20,494 nt of DNA. Origin: a virus. Under the pieces are notes generated by a model. It searched no databases. It was not told where the DNA came from and worked only from the letters and a program-made list of their open reading frames with translations. This document shows positions 7,286-14,539 of this stretch, one piece after another (position 1 is the first letter of the stretch; the number at the start of each line of letters is the position of its first letter). A program made the translations under genes and the position numbers. The stretch is from positions 1 through 20,494 of the IMG/VR virus record IMGVR_UViG_3300017757_000218; one strand, written 5' to 3'.

Positions 7286-8569
7286 TTACACTAAAGAACA
7301 TTCAACTTTATTCATTTCTCCGTAATTTTTACCACATTCCATTTTAATACCCAGGTCATATTTTTTGAATATCTCAATTATTTCCTTAATGGTATCTTTC
7401 TCACTCTTATCTACATCGAATGTGAATGAATCATACGTATATAGTATTAATTTAGTATTCTTACCTCTTAATACACGAAACATTTCCCACAAGATACAAA
7501 TATTAGTTGCGGTTTCCAAATTTTGTAGTATATAATTTAACAATTTTTGTGGTTTCATATCCGTCAACACATCATTTCTATATATGTGCTTTGAAACAGG
7601 GCATTCAACAAAACCCTCATTTTGAAAACGAGCCCACAAATCATCAGTATATACCTTCATTTTACTAAAAAATTCCAGCTCCTCATATTGTTTGAAGACT
7701 CCTCCATACATTTGTTTAAACGTAAGTTCCTTAGCTTTTTTGTAATCCACTTGGTACATATCGGCAAACGCTTGGTGTATGTCTTTTTCTTTAAATTCGT
7801 AACCAATTTGTTTCGCAAGTAACGTTGGGTGATAAGCGGATATATCAATTTCAAATAGCAAGTCATTACTTGGGATAAAACATTGTCTATCCCCATTTTC
7901 TTTATTTATCGCCGCGAAGTTAACTCCGTTGAATTTATTTGAAGGTCTTGTTGTAAGTGTCTTGAAGTTAAATTGGCTGTAGACGGTGTTGGTATCAAGT
8001 AAGTGAAAACGCGGTTCGAATTTTTCTCTATCAACTTGTATTCCACTTCGTTCAATGGCGTTGAACACCACTGAGGCTTTGTTGTTGTAAAAGTCGTTAA
8101 CTGGCTCATTAATTCTATTTTTAAGGTCATCAAATGTTTTTTCACAATACTCATAGTGTTTAACAATGGGTATAATGCGGTTCACATCTGTTTTATTTTT
8201 ATATTTGTGGTAAAACCAACTATGTGTTTGTGTGTAGTCTTGTATATACGGAGGTTGTTGTAGTGTTGTGTCGAGAAGAGTTTTTAAAATGAAATAATGT
8301 AAGAATTCTTTTTTATCCCTAACGTATATGCGTTTAAATTTGCTTATTACGCGCTTTACTTCGCGTATATCAAGCGATAGCGTTTCACTATGGGAAATAG
8401 ACGCAATATACCCCTTCGTTGAATTTAGCGGCCTTATGTAAATAGCACATACTTGATTTTCTACGGGGTGGACTTCATTTGAAAATGGAATTATTTCAAT
8501 AAAAGCATCCTCTAAATCACTATTATATAACTCTTCTAATTGACTTTGATTTTCGATCAACCAATACAT
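7286..8569 (-). CDS. Minimal family A DNA polymerase, apparently thumbless and without proofreading
   Basis: Probable phage DNA polymerase of the Pol I family. TTRPSNKFNGVNFAA (206-220) matches the TGRLSS..NLQN entry of Pol I. Motif A is IDISAYHPTLLA (241-252, catalytic Asp242). Motif B is AKELTFKQMYGG (279-290; Lys280, Phe284 and Tyr288 align with Klenow K758, F762, Y766). Motif C is YTYDSFTFDV (377-386, Asp380; Klenow's HDE becomes YDS). AIERSGIQVD (171-180) matches the conserved ME..G..vD segment before the thumb. Only about 26 residues separate that Asp from the palm entry, against roughly 130 in Pol I, so the thumb is essentially missing. Residues about 20-100 look like a degenerate exonuclease fold without the DxE motif. 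At 427 aa it is far shorter than Pol I-type enzymes. Codons are somewhat less AT-rich than in neighbours. An accessory or specialised polymerase is an alternative. Confidence 0.85.
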   Translation of the reverse strand: MYWLIENQSQLEELYNSDLEDAFIEIIPFSNEVHPVENQVCAIYIRPLNSTKGYIASISHSETLSLDIREVKRVISKFKRIYVRDKKEFLHYFILKTLLDTTLQQPPYIQDYTQTHSWFYHKYKNKTDVNRIIPIVKHYEYCEKTFDDLKNRINEPVNDFYNNKASVVFNAIERSGIQVDREKFEPRFHLLDTNTVYSQFNFKTLTTRPSNKFNGVNFAAINKENGDRQCFIPSNDLLFEIDISAYHPTLLAKQIGYEFKEKDIHQAFADMYQVDYKKAKELTFKQMYGGVFKQYEELEFFSKMKVYTDDLWARFQNEGFVECPVSKHIYRNDVLTDMKPQKLLNYILQNLETATNICILWEMFRVLRGKNTKLILYTYDSFTFDVDKSEKDTIKEIIEIFKKYDLGIKMECGKNYGEMNKVECSLV

Positions 8570-8584
8570 AACTTTTGTTTTGTA

Positions 8585-8616
8585 TCAATATAATGTGAAA
8601 ATGTTAGATATCCAAA
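8585..8616 (-). promoter_or_regulatory. Promoter of the polymerase gene, Bacteroidetes type
   Basis: On the coding strand: a perfect TTTG (8616-8613), a 20-base spacer, then TATATTGA (8592-8585), 16 bases before the ATG. Spacing and -7 core equal those of the three other replication promoters, but it lacks the TCG that precedes their -7 box. Confidence 0.65.
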
Positions 8617-8618
8617 TT

Positions 8619-9242
8619 TTATTTGAAGAACTTTAGGTAGTTGTTTCTTAAAAATTCTTTAAGTCCTACTCTTTTTAGTCTTTGTTCTTGGAGTATGGTT
8701 ATATTGTAGTTTGTTTTTTCTACTTCTTTTTCTTCACCCTTAATAGTCCATATAAGTTGAAATGGTGTGTACAATTCCCATAACCAATCTTTCTTTTGTG
8801 TTGTTATGGCGTCATATGTTTTTTTACTTATTTCAATATAAGCATTTTCATTTGTTTTTACACAAAAATATCTTGGAAAAACTCCTAAATCATAATCCTC
8901 TTTAGTAGGTGTTGGGTAGAATGGAAGAGGTAAGAATTTTACTTGTTTTGAGTAGTCAAGTTGATTAGCATTTAAATATTCTTGTACTAAGGTAGTATCA
9001 GTATCATCAATTTCTATTAATGAATATGATGTTTTGTTAGTTAAAGCATTATTTGATTGTGCTGGGGTAAATGGTGTTAATAATTGAGATGGTTTATCAT
9101 TAGGTGTTTTACCCGTAAACATTTCACCAGTATATTTCTTCCAATACGGACCTACATAATTTACCCCAGTAGATGAAATTTTTAATTCATATCCATTAGT
9201 GTATAAATTGGTTTTTATTCTATTTGAAGGTATATAAGTCAT
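8619..9242 (-). CDS. Probable virion protein, 207 aa, function unknown
   Basis: The N-terminal 55 residues contain a pattern common in structural proteins of marine T4-like phages as I remember them: IKTNLYTNGYELKI, then NYVGPYWKKYTGEMFTGKTP, ending in a Pro/Gln-rich linker. The middle has LPLPFYPTPTKEDYDLGVFPRYF (about 104-126), and the C-terminus is basic and helical. No catalytic motif, signal peptide or membrane segment is visible. It is the last gene of the tail module, 19 bases after the hub gene, before the promoter of the polymerase. A baseplate or fibre-connecting role is inferred from position only. The leader is purine-rich (AAGAGAAAAA) but has no good Shine-Dalgarno sequence. Confidence 0.8.
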   Translation of the reverse strand: MTYIPSNRIKTNLYTNGYELKISSTGVNYVGPYWKKYTGEMFTGKTPNDKPSQLLTPFTPAQSNNALTNKTSYSLIEIDDTDTTLVQEYLNANQLDYSKQVKFLPLPFYPTPTKEDYDLGVFPRYFCVKTNENAYIEISKKTYDAITTQKKDWLWELYTPFQLIWTIKGEEKEVEKTNYNITILQEQRLKRVGLKEFLRNNYLKFFK

Positions 9243-9261
9243 ATTTTATTTGGTTTTTCTC

Positions 9262-12240
9262 TTACCATTCTTTTAAAACCCCTCTAATATCATAGTGAAC
9301 AAAGCTATTGTATTTACCTAAACCGCCTTTAGGAATCTTATTTTCATTCATTAATCTTAAAATAAGGTTGTAAAGTGTTTCTACTTTATCTGATCTAATT
9401 CCAATATCTGCAGCTCCCCCAGTTTTATGAACGGAGTTTTTGGCTGAATTTGGTACTGTGCAGTTATATACAGGTGAACGATATCCACTATTTATAGTAG
9501 TTGGAGATACATTACCAAAACCACTAAATGGTTTATCCATTTCAATTCCAATTACATTTATAGCTTCATATAATGATCTTGCTACTTTCCATCCTTCTTT
9601 AGGTAGTTCATTTCCGTCTCCATCTGTCATAAGTTTATTAAACTTCGAACTTTCAAGTGATTCTCCCCTAAATGTTAAGTTATATTTAGGACCATATTCT
9701 AAAATATCTTTCACAGAACCATCTAGATCTACAAAAGTTTCTTTAAAAATATTATTTTTAAAATGGATATTATAGGCTGTTGAGTAAGGTTCGTTTCCAA
9801 ATTCTATCTCACAACTTTCTTTTGAGTTGGATGGATTAAAACCTTCACCACCACCACCAAATTCATAAGGTTGGATTTGTTCATTTTTATATACTTTAGC
9901 CGTTGGAGTAGATAAAGTATCTAGCTTAGTTGTCCAAGCTGTATTATTTATTGAATGGTTAACTCCTTTAATTTGGATTTCAACTCCACCCTTTTCATAC
10001 GAAGGTGGTAAAACCTCTTCACTAATTTCAAATTTCTGATATAATACCATCCCTGATAGTCCTTCCATTTCTAATGAAAAATTAAATGGTAGGAAAAATG
10101 GTGATTCTAATTGTTGATTTTCAGATGGTTGGGATAACTTACCTAAAACTAAACCAGCATGAGTTGTGTTTAAAGATTTTAAAGATGTTATATTTTCACT
10201 TAAGAAATTTCTATCTTCATAAACCGAATCAAATATTGATTCTTTTATTCCTTCCTTAGTACCTTCTCCACCTTCTATAAATCTTATTCTAGACATTTTA
10301 GTCCAATTAGATTCAATATTTTTATCATTTTTAACACTGCCACTCGTTGGAGATGGAGGGGTATATGAAGATTTTTCTTCAATTAATCTATCTTCTAACC
10401 CTAAATTATAATTAGAAAATGCAGTGGCATTTGCAGAAAATTGATTACCATTTGATTGGGCTCCAATTGAGATCATAGAGGCAAAATCACTTGAAATTTC
10501 GGCCGTTAGATTTATATTTTTTATAAAGCTACCTTTACCAGATTCAACCCCAAATGTTTTAAAATGAGCATGTTTACCTTTAGGTGCTACACCATAATTA
10601 GCTGGTATATCTTCTACAAATTGAATTTTACCATCTATAGTAGTACGTACTGATATTTGGTTAAAACCACCTAATGATTGTGTAATACCTTTTATTATTT
10701 CTTTAAGGAATGATAAAATGGAAATTGTGTTATTATCATCTTGTGGTAAATTTGATATTACTTGGTCTATATAATTCACATTAACAAAAACACCTGATAG
10801 TCTTCCTAAATATAAAGATTCTGAAACTTTCCACTTAGAAACTTTAGATAAAGCTTTATTAAGTAGTGAGTTAGGCATTTTTAAATCTGGTGAAGGTGAA
10901 TTTGTGTTAGTATATGGTATTAAACAAACAGTAGGATCAGATGAAAAACTTCCAGGGAATGTTAATATATAATTTTCATCTTTAGATAGATCATTAAAAT
11001 CCATATCAATCGAAGATATTGGAATTGATTTATCACCTACATTATTATATAATAAAAATCGTGATTGAATATAAGCCATTAAAGTTCCAAAAGTCATGTA
11101 TATTTGTTTGGCTTGATGTACATCACTATCAGATGTTGTTTTAGGAACTGTTAATATTGCGTTTTTAATTTTAAGATCTTCTCGTATAAATTCTTTATCA
11201 GAACTAATGGTTTTGGATAATGTAGTTGATGTTGGGAAATCAGTTATTGTATGAGAAAATGATTGAAAGTCCTCTTGACTTTTTTCATTAATTGTATCTT
11301 GAAAAATTTTATATATAACTTGATTTAATAAAGTTTTATCTTTATTAGCTATTATAGGAGATACTGTGGTTTCTGAAGGTTCATCATTTTTACCATTTAC
11401 TGATGTTGTTGATATTTTTTGGAGGTCTTGATTTACATTGATTTTAAGTGATTCTATAACATCACCCATACCTGTTAATATTACCTGACAATCATAACTC
11501 CCATCAGGGTTGAATTGCCAATTAAAATTAGATATTTTACCATATACGGCGTCATAATTTCCACTACGATCTATTCTGGTTTGTTCAATTTCTCTATAAA
11601 TATCAAATTGATTTTTACTTCCTGGGTTTAAAAGTGTTCTTAGGGGTTGAGTAGAGAAATTATCAAATGATTTCAATTTACCACTATTATCTAAATAAAC
11701 GCTATGTCCAAACTCTAGTAAAAGAGTATACCCCGGACGAAGGTATAAAACATCTATAAGTTGGAATTGCTGTTTGCTAAAACATCTAATATTAATTGTG
11801 GTTTTAGTTAAAGCGCCATTATTTAAATACTGAACATCAGCATTAGTAATACCAGGCATAGGGACAAATCCTCTTTCTTTTATCCCACCCCAACCATACG
11901 CACCATTAAATAATCCGTTATTTTGTTTATTTAAACCAGAGTTGAGTTTTTCATCTGATGTTACTCCACCTTGTAATATTAAGTTTTTAGCTAAATTATC
12001 ACCTACAATTTGATTTCTTGATATACTATTATTAGATGATAAAATTTTATTTAAAACACTATTACTACTAGCTTCAGTTTCTGATATATTTACACCACTA
12101 GCTAATCTAATCCAAGGTGTCTTTGTTGTATAATATTTTAGGTCTGATGTGGAGATATTTGAGTATTTACCCAATGATGATTGTCTTATATCAACTTGTT
12201 CCCTTACATAGTCTTTAAATGGTTGTCCTAAAAGCGGCAT
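9262..12240 (-). CDS. Baseplate hub protein with C-terminal M15 peptidase (tail lysin)
   Basis: A 992-aa structural protein ending in a probable peptidoglycan-cleaving domain. The C-terminal 75 residues have the M15/VanY-like layout: SGYRSP (918-923), the zinc site SVHKTGGAADI with His938 and Asp945, and the third ligand His982 in FVHYDIRG. Preceding residues about 805-917 lack cell-wall repeats. The N-terminal part carries WIRLASGVN (43-51), a GFVPMPGITNADVQY stretch and QFQLIDVLYLRPGYTLLLEFGH, reminiscent of T4 gp27-like hub proteins of other phages, though I cannot prove homology. A Gly-rich linker (GGGGEGFN) separates the two parts. It begins 1 base after the LysM-like gene and is followed by the 207-aa gene. 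The domain would open the cell wall under the tail tip at infection, a job done by gp5 lysozyme in T4. Confidence 0.85.
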   Translation of the reverse strand: MPLLGQPFKDYVREQVDIRQSSLGKYSNISTSDLKYYTTKTPWIRLASGVNISETEASSNSVLNKILSSNNSISRNQIVGDNLAKNLILQGGVTSDEKLNSGLNKQNNGLFNGAYGWGGIKERGFVPMPGITNADVQYLNNGALTKTTINIRCFSKQQFQLIDVLYLRPGYTLLLEFGHSVYLDNSGKLKSFDNFSTQPLRTLLNPGSKNQFDIYREIEQTRIDRSGNYDAVYGKISNFNWQFNPDGSYDCQVILTGMGDVIESLKINVNQDLQKISTTSVNGKNDEPSETTVSPIIANKDKTLLNQVIYKIFQDTINEKSQEDFQSFSHTITDFPTSTTLSKTISSDKEFIREDLKIKNAILTVPKTTSDSDVHQAKQIYMTFGTLMAYIQSRFLLYNNVGDKSIPISSIDMDFNDLSKDENYILTFPGSFSSDPTVCLIPYTNTNSPSPDLKMPNSLLNKALSKVSKWKVSESLYLGRLSGVFVNVNYIDQVISNLPQDDNNTISILSFLKEIIKGITQSLGGFNQISVRTTIDGKIQFVEDIPANYGVAPKGKHAHFKTFGVESGKGSFIKNINLTAEISSDFASMISIGAQSNGNQFSANATAFSNYNLGLEDRLIEEKSSYTPPSPTSGSVKNDKNIESNWTKMSRIRFIEGGEGTKEGIKESIFDSVYEDRNFLSENITSLKSLNTTHAGLVLGKLSQPSENQQLESPFFLPFNFSLEMEGLSGMVLYQKFEISEEVLPPSYEKGGVEIQIKGVNHSINNTAWTTKLDTLSTPTAKVYKNEQIQPYEFGGGGEGFNPSNSKESCEIEFGNEPYSTAYNIHFKNNIFKETFVDLDGSVKDILEYGPKYNLTFRGESLESSKFNKLMTDGDGNELPKEGWKVARSLYEAINVIGIEMDKPFSGFGNVSPTTINSGYRSPVYNCTVPNSAKNSVHKTGGAADIGIRSDKVETLYNLILRLMNENKIPKGGLGKYNSFVHYDIRGVLKEW

Positions 12241-12241
12241 A

Positions 12242-12565
12242 CTATAAACTGTTTATCTCAATATAACTATCAACGATTGAACTTATGTTAATTGGTATTC
12301 TTAACTGAGTACCTTCAGGTATAAATAAAGAACCAAAATTAACTTCATTAGGATTTGCAGTTGCTATAATCCAATATAAAGTAACATCATTATAAAATTG
12401 ATTAGCTAATAAATCTAATCTGTCTCCAAAATCCGTAATTACATAAATATCACTTTCAGATAATGGTATTTCCGGATATTGAGTATTAAGATAATAAGAA
12501 GTACCCAGTGTTCCAACATTTTCGTTAGTATTTTTTGAAGTCTTTATTGTGTTATAACGTTTCAT
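12242..12565 (-). CDS. LysM-like small baseplate protein (gp53 / tail protein X-like)
   Basis: A 107-aa protein whose second half carries the LysM-like pattern of small baseplate proteins: DRLDLLANQFYNDVTLYWII (about 48-67), an Asn-Pro turn, then IPEGTQLRIP (82-91). In contractile tails such proteins (P2 gpX, T4 gp53) hold hub or wedge parts together. The neighbours, a tube-like baseplate protein upstream and the hub immediately downstream (1-base gap), fit this. No signal peptide is present, so it is not a secreted cell-wall protein. The ATG at 12565 lies 16 bases after the preceding stop, with an AT-rich leader. Confidence 0.75.
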   Translation of the reverse strand: MKRYNTIKTSKNTNENVGTLGTSYYLNTQYPEIPLSESDIYVITDFGDRLDLLANQFYNDVTLYWIIATANPNEVNFGSLFIPEGTQLRIPINISSIVDSYIEINSL

Positions 12566-12581
12566 TGTTGTAAAATTACTG

Positions 12582-14276
12582 TTATATTAAACTTATTTGA
12601 TTATCAGTTGTTTGGGTAGATGTGTCAGTAACATCTTCACCTCTATTCTCAACATACTCTCCAGGTGCTAGTTGTGGTAAATAGAAATCTTTATAATTGC
12701 TATATTTTTCTGTTGTACCATCAGCTAAAGCTATATAACGTTCTTTAGGATTGTTATATTGTTCATCATCATTACCATTATTTAATTCAGATGGTGTTTT
12801 AGCTATTTGTGGTAAAAATTTATGAATAGGTGTGAATGATAGAGTTACTTGAATCATATGAGGTAATTCTTTTACACTTTCATCTGAATCTCCGTTTTCA
12901 TCAATGCCTATTTCCCAAGGTGATTCTTGAGGGATTGTATAATTTAATGAAGTAAAATAACCTGGTTGTTCGTAAATATAACCACCCATAGTTAAACGTA
13001 CTAAATTACCTCTCATAAACCCAGCACTTGTATAGTCTGGAGTTAATGTAGATGCTAAATGGTTTAATTTTTTATACATTGGAATTAATTCAGCTTTTGA
13101 TTGAGCAAAAACTGTGAATCCCATACTAATATCACGAGTAAACCCACCATAATTTCCTAATGAATCACCTCTACCAACATATTGTACTTGATTCCATGTG
13201 GCATTATAATTATCTGAGAAACTGTCTATAAATGCTCTAAAATGCATATAAACTGCTGAAGTACCATTTCCATCGTTATTAATGGATGCTATTCTAAATT
13301 TAACTAAATCGTTAATGGCATTAGCTCCATCAGGATAGTCGCCTTCATACATTGGTAAAGCGGTGATTTTATCTAATGGTATTAATTGATCTGCGGGTAC
13401 TGAATAATTGTAAACACTTTTACGTTTTCCAGGGCTACCTTGATTTACTCTAGTATCAAGTGCTTTACCACCTGTATAACCTGGAGACACTGCTAATATA
13501 GTAGAATCTGTAAGTTGGTTATTGTCTATTATTTTTTTCCTAAAATCTTGTCCTATTCTAGGGTTTGAGTTTGAAGGGGTAAAATCTTCAGGAGTTGTAG
13601 GGTTAGTTAATTCGTTATTACCTAAAAATCTACCTGTTTTAGAATTAGGATTATTTTTTCCTGTTCTCTGATCTGCAAATGGTATTTTTGTTTTACCAAT
13701 TCCTAATATAGAACCAGGACCCCCACCATATTCTAATATATTTACGGGATCAGTATTTTTAGTTAATTCTACTAATCTATTTTCTTTATTTTTATCTTTT
13801 TGGTCTTTAATTATACCAAAGTAATCATTTATACCTAATATAGACAAACCTGATGGGTCTATACCTAATAAATTTAAATGTATACCTGCCATTCCTACTC
13901 CAGCTTGTGCTATTGTAGAAGTAGGTAAATATACACCTTGATTAACTCCACCACCACCATATGCTGGTCCTTTAGATGCTTCGGTTTTAACAGAAGTACG
14001 AGATAATAAATTTTGTTTTGCTATAAATAATGGACCGTTTGGAGATTTAAAATCAAAAAACATCTGAGATAATCTACTAACATCATTAGCAGCTTTAAGT
14101 GGTGCCAAAATTCCCCCTCTTAAAAGGAAATCAGGACCACCTGTTGCTAAAATGCCGGGTTGATCATTTTCAGGGATGGGTTTCTGAACATAAGGTTGAT
14201 TACTAGATCCACCTCCTGGTCTGTCATTCCCAAACTTTAATGATTTAAAATTCGTTTTTAGGTCTATTAAAGGCAT
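12582..14276 (-). CDS. Baseplate structural protein, possibly tube-like (gp48/gp54 analogue)
   Basis: A 564-aa protein without enzyme motifs, signal peptide or membrane segment. The first 240 residues are rich in Gly, Pro and Asn and look loosely folded. The C-terminal half (about 300-500) is beta-rich and contains DSFSDNYNATWNQVQYVGRGD, SMGFTVFAQSKAEL, KLNHLASTLTP, GDY-like and PWEIG segments, ending in LPHMIQVTLSFTPIHKF. This resembles tail-tube/tube-initiator folds in other contractile phages, where a short helix-loop is followed by a beta barrel. That comparison is from memory and uncertain. The last 60 residues are acidic. It sits between the 74-aa gene (3-base gap) and the LysM-like gene (16-base gap), a usual place for the baseplate-to-tube adaptor. 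Confidence 0.6.
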   Translation of the reverse strand: MPLIDLKTNFKSLKFGNDRPGGGSSNQPYVQKPIPENDQPGILATGGPDFLLRGGILAPLKAANDVSRLSQMFFDFKSPNGPLFIAKQNLLSRTSVKTEASKGPAYGGGGVNQGVYLPTSTIAQAGVGMAGIHLNLLGIDPSGLSILGINDYFGIIKDQKDKNKENRLVELTKNTDPVNILEYGGGPGSILGIGKTKIPFADQRTGKNNPNSKTGRFLGNNELTNPTTPEDFTPSNSNPRIGQDFRKKIIDNNQLTDSTILAVSPGYTGGKALDTRVNQGSPGKRKSVYNYSVPADQLIPLDKITALPMYEGDYPDGANAINDLVKFRIASINNDGNGTSAVYMHFRAFIDSFSDNYNATWNQVQYVGRGDSLGNYGGFTRDISMGFTVFAQSKAELIPMYKKLNHLASTLTPDYTSAGFMRGNLVRLTMGGYIYEQPGYFTSLNYTIPQESPWEIGIDENGDSDESVKELPHMIQVTLSFTPIHKFLPQIAKTPSELNNGNDDEQYNNPKERYIALADGTTEKYSNYKDFYLPQLAPGEYVENRGEDVTDTSTQTTDNQISLI

Positions 14277-14279
14277 ATA

Positions 14280-14504
14280 TTAAAAAGTAGAGTTCTCAGG
14301 TGCGTTGTCTCTGTAATTATTAGCTGGTACTTCACCTTGTAAATCTAATAAAGATGGTGTTGGTTTCCCAGGAACTACAGGTATATTATTAATTGAATAA
14401 GTGTCATGTAGTTTAGAGCCTGCAAAGTTAGGAACTGTTGCTGTGCTACCATTTAAATTTGAAAGGTTAGAACCTGCTGTTGTTAATTTGTCAAGTAAAG
14501 CCAT
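14280..14504 (-). CDS. Small tail-module protein, 74 aa, unknown
   Basis: I do not recognise a family. It starts MALLDKL, is low in charge and rich in Ser, Asn, Pro and Leu, with no membrane helix. The patterns SKLHDTYSINNIP and PSLLDLQGEVPANNYRDN look like extended, binding-type segments. It lies between the tape measure gene and the baseplate protein, only 3 bases from the latter, so it is probably a small structural or assembly factor. A copy of the late motif AATATTTATA overlaps the tape measure stop 26 bases upstream of its ATG, and the leader is a run of A and T. Being real rather than spurious is supported by tight packing and by the motif. Confidence 0.72.
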   Translation of the reverse strand: MALLDKLTTAGSNLSNLNGSTATVPNFAGSKLHDTYSINNIPVVPGKPTPSLLDLQGEVPANNYRDNAPENSTF

Positions 14505-14529
14505 AATTGTATTTTTATTTTTTGTTTAT

Positions 14530-14539
14530 TATAAATATT
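14530..14539 (-). promoter_or_regulatory. Candidate late promoter upstream of the 74-aa gene
   Basis: Coding-strand AATATTTATA, overlapping the stop codon of the tape measure gene and 26 bases before the next ATG. One of four exact copies, all between tail genes. No TTTG occurs 20 bases upstream. Confidence 0.45.

Noticed and set aside
7657-8166. Two open frames of 79 and 86 codons on the minus strand inside the polymerase gene
   Set aside because: They are out-of-frame readings; the polymerase motifs A, B and C lie in the longer frame.
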